DNA of 64,000 bases, taken from Cristatella mucedo (Eukaryota > Bryozoa > Phylactolaemata > Cristatellidae). A program made the translations under genes and the position numbers. Shown here in pieces: positions 43,503-54,213 of this stretch. Below the pieces are notes generated by a model that ran no database searches, was not told the DNA's origin, and was given only the letters and a program-made list of their open reading frames with translations. The stretch lies in NCBI GenBank assembly GCA_009760855.2, contig WPIO01000012.1, forward strand, positions 3,222,501 to 3,286,500. The letters are read 5' to 3'. Numbering within the stretch: position 1 is the stretch's first letter; the number at the start of each line of letters is the position of its first letter.

Positions 43503-43684
43503 TTTCTGCAGGGTCGGGGAACTGAGGACTACCCGTCAGGCACTTCGCTCTGCTGCGCACCACGAAATGAAGCACGCCGCGCCTCGAGACGCGAAAACTG
43601 ACGAGCTCACCGCCTGCTCCGCTCGCTTTCATCGCATCCTACGAGAGACGCCAAGAGCGCTGCCGGCTCGCTCGAATCGAACGC

Positions 43685-43760
43685 AAATGTAAAGCGCCTA
43701 GAAAGAGACTGAGTTCTCTGAGGGCGCTTTATCAAGTGCATTATTATTATTATTATTAAC
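43685..43760 (+). mobile_element. LINE-A 3' tail (75 bp)
   Basis: 'gcgcctagaaagagactgag', 'ctctgagggcgctttatcaa' and ATT repeats. Extreme 5' truncation. Confidence 0.78.
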
Positions 43761-44422
43761 GAACTCTTGCGCAGGACGGGTGCAACCGGTGGAGGAACTC
43801 TGAGACGCCCGCCTCCCTTTTACTCGAGTGAGAAGCGAAGAAGTCAGCTTGAAGCGAGAGGAGGGAAACGACGGAGCGTCGAAACCTTCCCTCGAAACTC
43901 GCGAAGTCTCGCCGAAATTCACGCCGAAGCGACGGCGGTGGAAAGAGGAGCGCGAGGCGAGGTCGCCGGAAGCTCGGAAGCGTTCTCAAAATGCCGACAC
44001 TGTGCAGAGGGGTGCGCAATGTGCTTCCTAGTCGGGTGGCTCGGTGGGCGGATGGCTCGGGTCGTCGAGCCCGAACTTTGGTAGTTTTCAATTTCTCCGC
44101 CGCATCCAAGTGCTAATCTGCAGTTCGGATGCCGCGCATCGAGGATCGAGGGGGAAAAGAACTTCGAGGCGAAGCCTGGAAGCGTTTAATCGGCTCCCAC
44201 AGGCGTCTCCTAGCCCGGAGGACAACCCTCTTGCGTGCATCGGCGTAACCAGTAAAAGCAAATCTTAGCCGAGTTAACGACCTCATTAATAATGATAAAA
44301 GCGGTGGCGTCTCTCAGACAAGTTGTAGAGTGAAGTACTGAATCGTCCCCACAGCAGGTCTTGATACCTGGATCTGGAAGTGCAAGCACCTGACTGCTGG
44401 GATAAGACGCGGTGGCCACATA

Positions 44423-44550
<128 letters not shown>

Positions 44551-44572
44551 CAAACGCACGCGAACACATATA

Positions 44573-44742
44573 TTTCATTTGCATAGCACCCTAAGTAAGC
44601 TTAAACTCTATTCGGGTGCTTTATATTTACTTCAGGCTTGAGCCCGAGACCTTGGTTGTTTTACATCATTACTGCATGCATGCTAGATTCCACGATCTTG
44701 GTCGTTTAATGTGAGCATCTTACCCCAGGGCAAAACCAGCAT
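44573..44742 (-). mobile_element. SINE-2
   Basis: 'tttgcatagcaccctaagta', 'aggcttgagcccgagacctt', 'gagcatcttaccccagggca'; directly follows a (CA)n array. Confidence 0.7.
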
Positions 44743-44789
44743 GGAAATAAAACCGACCTACTCCGGGCAAGCGTCGTTAGACTAAGAAT

Positions 44790-45110
44790 TTGACAGCAAA
44801 ACCTTCCAAAAATTGCCTTGACCAGCAAATCTCTTGTAGCTCCTGCAGGGAAACTGGGTGTCTTTTTCTAAAATGACTTTTCATTAGATGCCTACATTTG
44901 TTCCATACTCAAGTCTACCTAAAATTGCAAAAAATTGGTCTTGCTAAGACAGACACCCAGCCAAGCTAGTCCATGCATTCGCGATATACCTAGTTGAATA
45001 CTATAATTTTCTGTTTGTAGGCCTTTCATTATATGCAATAAGACACTTATATCAGCAATCGGTGCTAAAACTTGGCAGCTTGGATTATATGTCTCGAAGG
45101 TTGAAACTCA
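44790..45110 (+). mobile_element. LINE RT fragment, heavily decayed
   Basis: Pieces of the RT are still readable with frameshifts: '...ttcattagatgcctacattt' (SLDAYI), 'ctagtccatgcattcgcgat' (LVHAFA). Older than the other copies. Confidence 0.5.
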
Positions 45111-45699
45111 AACCTTGCTAAAAGTTAAAACTAAAGCCGTGATTGGTACAGCGCTTCTAAAGCCTACGCGGCTTTTGCTGCACGCGGTAATCAGCAGCCA
45201 CTTTCTCAAGAATCCTGCTAGAACCTGTGAAAGACTCCGACAATAATCCGCTACCGGTGACAGTGGATAATGAGAGGGAACTAAATCTTCTGCGATTCCT
45301 TTCGGAAGATTCTCCACACATTCCCTCGTGAGTTCTTAGGCATTGGCGCCTCTGTTTAGGGTTAATGGCAACAGCCATTGGTTTACAGCTCTGATCGCGT
45401 GGGTTCGGTCAGTGTGGATCTCTTGGCAGCAGCTGTGGGGAAAGACACTCAAAAGCAGCGGCGAGTGCTGGATAAATAGCGAAAGCATCTCCTCAAATGC
45501 AAATTCGTGAAAGCGAGGCAACAATCTCCGGCTTAGATGATGAAAGACTCGGGTGGAAAGCGAGAGCCGGAGCCCAAGTTGACTTCGCAGTCTTCAGAGC
45601 GATAGTTTAATCACTCAGTCTCTACCTCTTGCCACTCGATTGAGGTCGTACTTGTATAGGCGTACATTGGGGAGCTAGAGCTGCACGCTGGGCAGCTGG

Positions 45700-46250
45700 C
45701 TACCTGTCACGCCCCTGTCACACGAACCGAGCGAGGTCGCACGCCGCATTTGGGCATTTCGTCGAGCGAAGCGAACCGTCGCCCGTTCGCTTGCGGCCAA
45801 AGCGCTTGGCGTCGTTTAAGCTTCTAGCGTTCGCTCCGGCCCGCAGCTCACTTCCAGCGAGGTTTGGTTTGGTGGCCGGATCCGTCGAGCCTCGAGGGGC
45901 GCGGGGCCTAGGCGGCCGCGAACGGGATTAGACGGTGGCCGGCGCCCGCCGCCCGGGCCGCCGCTTCGCTAGCTAGCCGCAGGTCCGGCGACCGGTCAAC
46001 CCCCATCTATCAGCCGCCATTCGCCCGTTTTCGCCGCACGGTCGGTAGGCCGGCCGTTTAGAGGAGCTCGGCGAATAAGCGGGTCAGAGAAACAAGACAG
46101 ACAGACGCCCGGAGCGGAGCGAGCGTGAGCGCCGGCGAAAGGAAGGAGCAGCCGTCGCCGCCAGGGCTCGGCGCGTGTGCGCTCGGCCTGTCGACTGCTT
46201 CGCATGCAAGCGAGGTCGCGAAAGAGACTCGGTGGCAGTCGTGCGGCCAC
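45700..46250. promoter_or_regulatory. CpG-rich island
   Basis: Very CpG-dense (gcgaggtcgcacgccgcatt onward) ending at a purine tract. No supported exon. Confidence 0.3.
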
Positions 46251-46259
46251 AAGGCGAGT

Positions 46260-46615
46260 AGCATGGGCGATGAAGAGGAGACAAAGGGAAACGAGTGAGA
46301 GGAGAAGAAAGCGGGAGGGTATGAGTAGCAGCTGAGGGAATGACAGGGAAGGAGAAGGAAAGAAGTGGAGAGAGGAGGGGAAGATAGGAGAAGAGGAGAG
46401 GAGAGAAAATTAGGAAGAGGAGAGGGGATTAGGAAGAGATTAGGAAATGAGATTAGGTAAGGTGAGGAGAAGAGGGAATGAGATTGGGAAAGGAGGTTAG
46501 ACGAGGAGATGAGGGGAGAGGAGAGGAGAGGGGAGGAGATGAGAGTAGGTAGGTGAGTCGAGGAGATTAGGAGAGAAGAGGAAGAGAGGGGAGGGGAGAG
46601 GAGGTGACTCTCTCT
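46260..46615. repeat. Degenerate GA-rich (purine) tract
   Basis: 350 bp almost free of C and T on the plus strand. Confidence 0.85.
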
Positions 46616-47027
46616 AGAGAGTCCGGAGTGATGGCTACCTATCACGCATCATTTGCAACGTCTGCCTAATATTGAATGAAGAGGTGCAGCCAGTGGAGTC
46701 GCGTGGGAAGACCGGCCCGCCAAATGCTTATCGCCGAGGCAGAATCGCCGGATTGAGGAAGGATTGACAGCTAAGATTGGAACCATTTCAGGCTAGGCGA
46801 AAAAGTTCAACTGATGTACGTGGAAACAGCGAGTGGTCGATTGAATCAAGCCGCCGAGGATAGTTCTCGTCGTGCTAGAGCAGTCCCCGACTCGAGATTC
46901 CGGGGCAGGTTATCCGGCGTGTGAGTTCGTTCGAAGAGACAATCGCCTGGCGGCTGCTTTTACTGTGACCACCATCGATAAATGCCGGTCGCGGAAGTGG
47001 GAGCCGCTGTCCGGTCGATCGTTTGAC

Positions 47028-47140
47028 ATTGAGCATGCTACCACCAATCACTTGGTCATGCTTTCTTTACAGCATCTGTAAAGTGCCTGGATAGAGATTT
47101 AAGTCACCCGAGGGTGCTGTGCAAGTACATTGTTATTGTT
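47028..47140 (+). mobile_element. LINE-A 3' tail
   Basis: 'cattgagcatgctaccacca', 'gtaaagtgcctggatagaga', then 'gagggtgctgtgcaagtaca' and an ATTGTT tail; the only retroposon in the 45.7-50 kb GC-rich block. Confidence 0.75.
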
Positions 47141-47368
47141 AGCAGTAGTATTACTATTCTTTTCCGTGGCGCGGCTAGCGCCCCGCTCTGCTCGACGCTG
47201 TCTGGAGTGTGAGTTTCCCGGAGTACTTTGGCTGTTGCTCGTCTGCGGCCTCCGGGGATTCCCGAGAGCAGCCGCGGCAGCGACCCTCCGCTCACCTGCC
47301 GCGGGCTTACGACCGGCTTGACCTGTCGGACGGCGATGCGCTTCCGCCTATTCCCACCGCCTCTACTT

Positions 47369-47400
47369 GAGCTTAACGACGGCCCGCCGTCGTTAAGCTC
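47369..47400. other. Perfect hairpin, 15-bp arms, 2-base loop
   Basis: gagcttaacgacggc (47369-47383), CC, exact reverse complement (47386-47400). Confidence 0.92.
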
Positions 47401-47412
47401 TCGCCCGGGCTC

Positions 47413-47472
47413 CCAGGCACGCCGAACACCTCAGGCGATCTGCCAGGCACGCCGAGCACCTCAGGCGATCTG
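47413..47472. repeat. 30-bp tandem duplication
   Basis: Two copies of caggcacgccgaacacctca plus ggcgatctgc differing by one base, between the two hairpins. Confidence 0.88.
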
Positions 47473-47526
47473 CCGCTGTTCGGCAACGGATGTCGTCCGA
47501 GCTGAGCCCCTTTGCCGACGAGCTTA

Positions 47527-47561
47527 TCGGTGCACAGCGGCCGCCGCCCGCTGTGCACCGA
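47527..47561. other. Perfect hairpin, 14-bp arms, 7-base loop
   Basis: tcggtgcacagcgg (47527-47540) and its reverse complement (47548-47561). Confidence 0.92.
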
Positions 47562-47843
47562 AGCGTGAATTCGGTCGGCGGTCGCTCTCGCGACCTTTTC
47601 TTGTGACCGAGCGCGGGGCCGCCACTGCTTTGTGTCAAGTCGCGAGTCCGCCGACGGGAGGTCGACGTCGCTCGTTTCGCCCGAAGTTCGTGTCCTCTCC
47701 TTCGTCGGAAGTCGCCCGACTCCTCTCAAAGGTCGCGCCCGATGGCACCTGACCTGGGAGCTCGAACCGAGCTCGCTCGCGAATTCCCCCCGAAACTGAA
47801 ACAGTGGAGACGTTTGATCGCTGTTCTAGCGAATGCTTGTCAA

Positions 47844-47849
47844 TTTATT
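47844..47849 (-). terminator. Candidate polyadenylation signal of the precursor gene
   Basis: AATAAA on the minus strand (tttatt on plus), about 345 nt after the stop codon at 48195. It is the first good hexamer I see downstream in otherwise GC-rich DNA. Confidence 0.4.
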
Positions 47850-48194
47850 GTTAACTTAACAAGTTCGGCGGCACGCTGACCTAACAGTGCGTCGTCGTTA
47901 CGGATTGGAGTGGCATGATCACTCACTGTCCAGCCGCACGGCGGCCATCCTTGAGATCACCCTCGGTCCCGCACGGCGGGGCCTCGAGCCGAGGTGCCGC
48001 GGAGCGGATCGGAGTCAACACGCACCGCGCGCACCGAGCCGTCCGCTATGACGTGGGCGATCGAGGGAACTGCCTGTCCGGTTGCACCGCTTCGGACCGG
48101 CTCCGCCCGAAGGCCGCTAACCCGTCTTTCTAGCCGGCGTCCGGCGATTCGGCGGTAGGCATAAAGCAGGCGAGCGAGCGCCCTGAGTAGTGCT

Positions 48195-49168
48195 CTAGTG
48201 TCCTACGACTCGCATTCGAGAATGCTGAGTCGGGGTCCGACCGGTCGGACACGGCTGGCTGCCGCACTGCTGCTTGGAGAACTGCACGTACATGCCGTAC
48301 ATGAACGGACTAACGTTCCGCTTGGCTCGGTGGCCACCGCCGCCGACGGCGTCGCCGGGCGTCGTCGGCAGATCGGCGGCCTCTGAGTGGCCGGCGAGAC
48401 TTCGCCTTCGGCGAAGGGCGCCGCCCAAGTCGAGAGCTACCGCCGGGCCGCCGCTCGTCGTGCTACCGTCGGCCGCCGAGCCGGCGGCCGCCGACGCAGT
48501 GGCGACGGGCGTTCGCTCGGCAGTGAGCAGCGCCTTGGTGTCGGCGACGGCCTGCGGGCTGGTCTCGCTCAGCGAGATGATCAGGCGAAGGCACGCGCCG
48601 CTCGCTGCCTCGCCCGCTAGCAGCTCTCGCGTCAGGCCGGAAGCGAGTGACACGCAGTCGCCGAGCCGGTCCGCACAGAAGCCGACGAGCCGGTGTAGCG
48701 CTCGCCCGTGCTCCGCGCTGAAGCCGATGCGTCTCGCCTCCGCTTCGAGGCGCTGTGCGCCGCACCGTGCGTCCTCGCCGCCGCCGCCGCCGGAAGCGGT
48801 GCAAATCTCGACGAGGCGCTTCAGTAGAAAGCCGTTCATGTCACCCTCCGACAGCGGCGAGACGATCGACGATGCTTCGACGTCCGCCTCGTTTCGGTGG
48901 CTAACCGGAAGAGCGCCTGCAAGGCGAAGGCAGGCACGAGGAGTGAGCGGCAGTTGAACGACGCAGGCCAGGCATCCGAGGCTGCTGCCGTGCTAGAGGC
49001 GTGGCACCGCTGCAGCTGCAGCAGCGGCAGCGGCAGCGGCTTCGCAATGCTGGGTGGGGGGAGGCTGAGTAAAAGCTTACCGATTTCGGCCCAGCAGCAG
49101 CAGCAGCAGCAGACGACCAGGGCTGCACGACAGCATCCGACAAACATCGTCATCAGTTGGGAATGCAT
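48195..49168 (-). CDS. Putative secreted prohormone-like precursor, 269 aa, two coding exons
   Basis: Coding join on the minus strand: 49168-49081 and 48916-48195, with a 164-bp intron (donor G|GTAAGC, acceptor cgccttgcag). The start ATG at 49168 has A at -3. Residues 1-30 (MHSQLMTMFVGCC..., a Val/Cys-rich hydrophobic core ending WAEIG) form a signal peptide with a CTG/Cys run. Residues 31-197 are Ala/Leu-rich with five Cys (68, 81, 110, 117, 138) in probable amphipathic helices. Two furin-type sites follow, RRRR (198-201) and RAKR (226-229). They would release a 24-residue Gly/Ala-rich peptide and a 40-residue C-terminal peptide that begins NVSPFMYGMYVQFSKQQ and has two Cys (247, 252). No C-terminal amidation Gly. 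I recognise no family. Likely role by inference: a secreted peptide hormone, neuropeptide or growth-factor precursor. A cryptic donor (GTACGT) near the MYGMY codons leaves open a further spliced exon. Confidence 0.68.
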
Positions 49169-49273
49169 AATCTGAGGAAAGCAAGACGTGGTTAACTTCC
49201 AGCGAGCAGCACGAAGCACGTGCACACACGAACTACGCAGCTACGTTGGGGTGGGTGGGGCGAGGGCAGCAGC

Positions 49274-49289
49274 GGGGGGGGGGGGGGGG
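49274..49289. repeat. G16 run
   Basis: In the 5' UTR intron of the precursor gene (C16 on its sense strand). Confidence 0.9.
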
Positions 49290-49365
49290 CCGGGAGCTGG
49301 CTAGCCATTGACTGGAACTGCAAGCAGTGCCCTAGCTGTGGCGGCGGCAGTGCGTAGCTACGTAC

Positions 49366-49472
49366 CTCAGGCGACAGAGGAGCGACGGTCGTTAGAAGAC
49401 TAGAGAGGGTAGACTAGGCAGCGAGCTCGAGCGCCGATTTCGTCTATGGAGCTTTGGCGCTGGCCGAACTAC
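49366..49472 (-). other. 5' UTR exon of the precursor gene
   Basis: Reading down the minus strand from the predicted start near 49470, an untranslated exon ends at 49366 with donor GAG|GTACGT. The next exon starts at 49171 after a strong acceptor (gctttcctcag) three bases before the ATG. The 194-bp intron in the 5' UTR is inferred from these two signals. The transcription start is approximate. Confidence 0.55.
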
Positions 49473-49497
49473 GAATCAGCTCGGTTTCGACGGCCCT

Positions 49498-49541
49498 ACT
49501 TATACGGCACGTCTCGAGCCGGCCGGCGCCGAGCTGATTGG
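49498..49541 (-). promoter_or_regulatory. Core promoter: TATA box and CCAAT box
   Basis: On the minus strand TATAAGT lies at 49504-49498 and CCAAT at 49541-49537, about 35 bp upstream of it. This is the classical spacing for a regulated RNA polymerase II promoter, about 30 bp before the predicted start of the 5' UTR exon. Surroundings are GC- and CpG-rich. Confidence 0.55.
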
Positions 49542-49545
49542 CTGA

Positions 49546-49576
49546 GGCCGACGAGGGCTTCACGCCCTCGTCGGCC
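49546..49576. other. Perfect 13-bp hairpin upstream of the CCAAT box
   Basis: Left arm ggccgacgagggc (49546-49558), five-base loop ttcac, right arm its exact reverse complement (49564-49576). It abuts the CCAAT box of the precursor gene. It may form a cruciform or be a paired binding site; function is inference. Confidence 0.7.
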
Positions 49577-50263
49577 GGCTCACGCGTCGGTCGCCGCGTA
49601 GCCGCTCTAAAATCGGCGGCGGTCCGGTAAAGCGCGAGCCGTTGCCGAGAGATGCAGATCCAAACGTACCCGTCGCGAACGTACGTGACCGCGGCAATAA
49701 TTTCTCGGGGCTCTCGCCGGGCACGAGCTCCGCCGGGCTCGCTGGGCGGGCTGGGTGGGGGTTGTCCAGTGCTGGCCAGGGTGCAGGCGTGGCCGCCGAG
49801 AGACCATTAGGCGGCAGTGCGACCGCTCAGGCGTACACACCGGGCTCGCTTAACGGCTGCGGTGCTTCTTGGAGGGCGGACGGTCGCAGCTGACGGGTGG
49901 CGGCGGACCGATGGAGCCGCTGCCGCCGGCCGCTGCCGCCACCGCGAAACCGCTACAAGTTCATCTCCACGATGTCGCTCGCATGACTAGCTGCCTGAGC
50001 GGCTGTTGCTGGTTTCTCGAGCCCGCCCGGTCGCTAGCAAGCCGAAAGCCACATCGCCACTGCCGGCGCCGCCATCATCGGTGGTGGGCCCACACCGGAA
50101 ACACATGGGGTGTGGAGCGCCGGCGTGCAGGCGGGACACCGAGAAATTCGTCGGCTTCCCTCGAGGCCGCCCCATCGTTCGTCGACGTTCGACCGCCGCC
50201 GGTCAGCAACGAGCCGACGCTGAGGTGGCGGCGGCCGTGCTTCGTCGTGGGGCGAGCACTTAC

Positions 50264-50744
50264 TTGTTTCCCAGTCGCCCCCTCCTTCCCCCCCAGACGG
50301 ACAGCATGAGGGACAGCGTCTTTGTCAAACGAGGAGCAGTGGCGGTCCGGGCTGGTAGCTTCGAGAGAGTGTGTCTGCAGTGTCGAGGTGATTGCTCGGG
50401 CACTCGGGTGCTCTGCCTCGGATGACTCGAGCTCAGCGTTGGCATTTTTTCGAAGCGAACGAGGCAAGATAACTGCCGGCCCGATGTCATTGGGCAAGCG
50501 AAGAGGGAGTGTGGGAGGCAAGTCGAGACCTCGCTGTAAAGCAATTGGTGCACGAATCCGAGGTGGCGGCTGACGACGGCCGCTCTGATCCACGATCTCG
50601 GCGAACGCGGTGAAGTGGCGCCGATTGATCGTGACAGCGAGCCGACGAGACGGAGCTAGCTCTTGATGGCGAAAAAGGCGATGGCTCAATTGCACTGCGA
50701 GCACGATACGATACGGGCTGTTGTCATCAAAATATGAGCAAATC
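50264..50744 (-). CDS. Candidate 481-nt internal exon, minus strand (weak doublecortin-like motif)
   Basis: It has acceptor gcgacttctttcag at 50745 and donor CAA|GTAAGT at 50264. It is open throughout: one base then 160 codons, ending phase 0 (...EGATGKQ). An early segment, LAPSRRLAVTINRRHFTAF, resembles the 'RRxVINRRxFxTF' strand of doublecortin domains, but the Asn-Gly-Asp part and the rest of the fold are not evident, so this may be coincidence. Downstream it is Pro/Ser-rich. It lies 1.2 kb upstream of the precursor gene on the same strand. Its donor phase would join the 49171 exon in frame, which could make it an alternative 5' exon. Confidence 0.4.
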
Positions 50745-50839
50745 CTGAAAGAAGTCGCCAGAGTAAAATAGCCAGTGGGCAATAGCCATAGCCAATAGCC
50801 AATACCGACGCTTCAAAATAGAGACTCACAGAAGACTAG

Positions 50840-51039
50840 TACTCCAGGGGAGAGAGAGATAGGGGGAGAGAGAGAAAGAGGGAGGGGAGCGATAGATGGA
50901 GAGAGGGAGCGGGGGGAGAGAAAGAAAGAAAGATGGAGAGAGAGAAAGAGAAAGGGAGAGGGGGAGCGAGAGGTGGAGAGAGAGAGAGGGAGAGACGAAT
51001 AGAGAGGGAGAAATGGAGGCAGAGAGAGGGAGAGAGAAA

Positions 51040-51079
<40 letters not shown>

Positions 51080-51098
51080 GAGAGAAGAGAGAGAAAGG

Positions 51099-51132
<34 letters not shown>

Positions 51133-51165
51133 AGGATAGAGAGGGGAGAGAGGGACAGGTTCGAA
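50840..51165. repeat. GA-rich array
   Basis: Interrupted (GA)n with GGGA and GAAA units. Confidence 0.93.
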
Positions 51166-51169
51166 GGCA

Positions 51170-53120
51170 GGGCCACGGATCGACTTCGGAGTTTGTTGCT
51201 TGTAGATAGACATGAGTCGGAAGTGTGTTCTCGCTCGAGAGCAAGCGAGAGCTTACTGCCTGGCTGCGGAGAAAAGATTAGCTGAGGCGCAACACACGAC
51301 AGCGAGTGAGCTGGATGCAGACACGCTCTCGTCCTTTGGCGACAACCGCGACTGGGTAGAGATCGAGGCCCGCTAGCTGGGGGGGGGCAGTCAGTGGCAG
51401 CGGCGGTGGCGTGGCGTCGGGAGGAGCCTACCCGCGCCCCGATTGACTGGGAGCGTCCAAAGTCGTAGCTCAGCCGATTGATTGTTAACCGAGATCACAC
51501 AAGTCCTCTACTAGGCTACGGCTGGCCGACGGACGGTGTCGAGCAGGCGATCTGTCGCTCGTCATACTGCAGAGGCGGCCGAACGCCAGTGCATGCGGCC
51601 GGTCCGCTCGCTCGCGAGCCCTTTTTGTCGGTCGGCATTGCGAAATTCCCCTCCTGGTTAAGCTATTTATGAGCTTTACATGCCGAGAGGGATCATTAAT
51701 GACCGGTTACCGGTCGACGCTTACCGTCTGACCGCATCCTGTTTGACCGGACCGTAGTCCGTTTGACCGCATCCCGTTGTAAGAAGGTTGCCAATGGTAT
51801 GCGGACGATTCGCCCGATGGATGCCTTTCGGCTCAGTCGCCTTCTACTGCTGAACGATATTTTTTAAAAGAATTACAACACATTTATTTCTTGTTGCAAC
51901 CAAAGTTTTTGACAATTGTATATTTCTTTCTTGAAGTACGATCCATTCGAAGTATCGGGTTACAGCTGCTACGTACGAGCGCGAACCCGCATTCGTCTAG
52001 CGAGACTTTCAAAGTCGCTGAATTCTGGAGTTTGGGGCACATATTCCTGAAATTAACTGCGCACGAGTGATTGCTAGTGTGATAACGGTGAATACATCGG
52101 CGAATCTTAAAAACGAAGTCGATTCGTACACTTTGCATATTCCTTCCGAGTCGCTATTATTTTATGTTGTCCGTCGGACCGCTGGTGAGGGAGTACCGGC
52201 TCTAGCCTTGATCAGCACACGACGGCCGCAATTCACATTCCCGGCAGATCTGGGTGGCATTGTCGTGGCGGAGGCCTCAGCTTAGACAGCCTGGGCTTGT
52301 AGTACAGATCCGTAGCTCACCTCGGCTCGAGGCGGACCGGATGCTGTGCACCGCTTCCGTTTCCGGTCGAGTCGGCCGTGCTCAGCAGCTATCGTGTCGT
52401 GGCTGACCTAGCGCGACCGTCTGCTTTCCCGCAGCGCGCCTTGCGACGCCCCGGTCGGTTGCAACCGGACTAGACCATCGAATGCTCCGATTCGATGTGT
52501 CCGAAAACTAGTGGCCTCATCATCGATTGAGGTGTGAAGGACGGGGAACTGGCGGCCCACAGGAGCTATCGGCGTGTTGGGGGCCGGATTTTCGGAAATT
52601 AGCCGGGCCGAGTTTTACTCGACGGAAAATCGCTGTGTTCCGAGGCAGCTTGCAAACCAAGGACGGACCGTAATGGCGACGAGGCTGCTGCCTAGTGTGA
52701 CGAGACCTGTACACGGCACTGTGCAAACTTTCGTTACAGAAATATATCGCTGCAGAAAGTTGCCGACTGCCGACGGAAGGCAGTTGAGTTTTCGCCACTG
52801 GTGCCACTGCGCCCAAGTTAGCGGGCAGTCGTAAGCCCAGAGCACCTGTGGGGTGGGCTTTCCTAGTCAGCTTTCCTGGCCATGCGGATCTCCGACAACC
52901 GCCGTGCACGAATGCTGATGAGGATGAAGATGCGAATACGCTGCACGCACTCCGCCTTTTCTCGTCCTTTTGTCGCTCGCTGCAACGCTTTGTAATCGTG
53001 ATGCCGCCTCGCTTTAGCGCTTCCTCTCGAGTCCTCCTCGAAAGCATACAACTGCTGCCACGGTGGCTGCAAACGGCCGTTTCCATGCGAGTAGATGGGC
53101 GCTCATGCGTGGCCAACAAT
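51170..53120. other. GC-rich single-copy DNA, no supported gene
   Basis: Open frames on both strands are of the length expected for GC-rich DNA. A small palindrome gaccggttaccggtc lies at about 51700. Confidence 0.4.
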
Positions 53121-53124
53121 TCTG

Positions 53125-53285
53125 GATCTTAGCCCGTGGGTAAGGTGCTCGCTCTTTACCACCCAGGTTGTGAGTTCGAGTCCAGCAGCTGGCAATTCTG
53201 TATTGCCTCGCCTGCAAGCGGGGTGATAGTCGCCAAGGCTCTTCGGCCGCTTTTGCAAGTTGCGCAAGGCTTTTTGATCAGCTTT
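53125..53285 (+). mobile_element. SINE-1
   Basis: 'gggtaaggtgctcgctcttt', 'gtgagttcgagtccagcagc', end 'aggctttttgatcagcttta'. First block of a duplicated pair (see 56510). Confidence 0.8.
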
Positions 53286-53364
53286 ACTTTACCTTTGTGC
53301 TTTACTTTATAGACGGAGGCTGCAGCTCCCGCTAGTCCTGCTCTTTTTCCCGCCGCCCGTGCTC

Positions 53365-53700
53365 TATCGCGGGCACGTTTAAAGCACCGGAAAGAAAGCG
53401 GACAAAGGAAGCGATAGCAAACGAGCGGACGAAGGGCGCCGTACTGCTGGCCTGGATCGTCAATCGTCAATGCCGGGCTCCATTCTGCCTCGGGTGAGCG
53501 GCGACGAACCAGTTGCAGTTGCATTCGAGCTCGAGGCTCTGCATAGGGTGCTAGGCGCATGCGCATTTCCTGTTCGCTCGAAGCTCGCGCTTTTATATCT
53601 GTCGCCTAACAACGCTCGCCGAACGAAGCTAGCCTCCATTACCGCTCTGCCACTGCGATTAGTACGCCGGGGAGGTCATGCTGCTGCCATATGTCACCCT
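53365..53700. repeat. Duplicated block, copy 1
   Basis: Matches 56770-57085 in order: 'cgtttaaagcaccggaa', 'gtactgctggcctggatcgt', '...gctcgaggctctgcat', '...gctgctgccatatgtcaccc'. Both copies lie downstream of a SINE-1, so SINE and block may have been duplicated together. Confidence 0.65.
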
Positions 53701-54085
53701 CTCTCTCCCCTCCCTTTCTGCCCCTTTGTCGCTCTTTCTCTTCTTCTCTCTATTTACTTCCCCTCTCTCTTTCGATGCCTATCTCTGCCTCTCTCACTTT
53801 CTCCCACTATTTCTCTATCCATCTCTTTTTCTTTCCCTCTATTTCTTCCTTTCTCTCTCCGGTTCTCTTTCTCTCGCTCCTCCCCGCTTTCTCGCTCTGT
53901 CTCTGTCTCCTTCAGTCTCGGTCTCCCTCTGTCTCTCCCAGTCTCTGTCTCACTGTCTCTGTCTCTCCCTGTCTCTGTCTCTCTATCTCACTCTCTTTCT
54001 CTCTCCCTCTCTCTATTGCTCTCTATCCCTCCTTCCCTCACTTTCTCACCCCCTCTCTCTCTCTCTCTTTCTCTCTCACGGTGAG
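53693..54085. repeat. CT-rich array
   Basis: Nearly 400 bp of interrupted (CT)n. Confidence 0.93.
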
Positions 54086-54213
54086 GCTTTCAACTGTCCG
54101 GCCATCACGTGGAGGTGGGGGTTGAATTGTGGGACTGGTGACAGGGCGGGAGATTGTCAAGCAATTCGCCAAGCAGCAGCCGCGGCCTGATCTGCCCGAC
54201 GTGGGCTCGAACG

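Noticed and set aside
47228-47752. 174-codon plus-strand frame
   Set aside because: Built on hairpins and a 30-bp duplication; no motif, and all frames are open in this GC-rich stretch.
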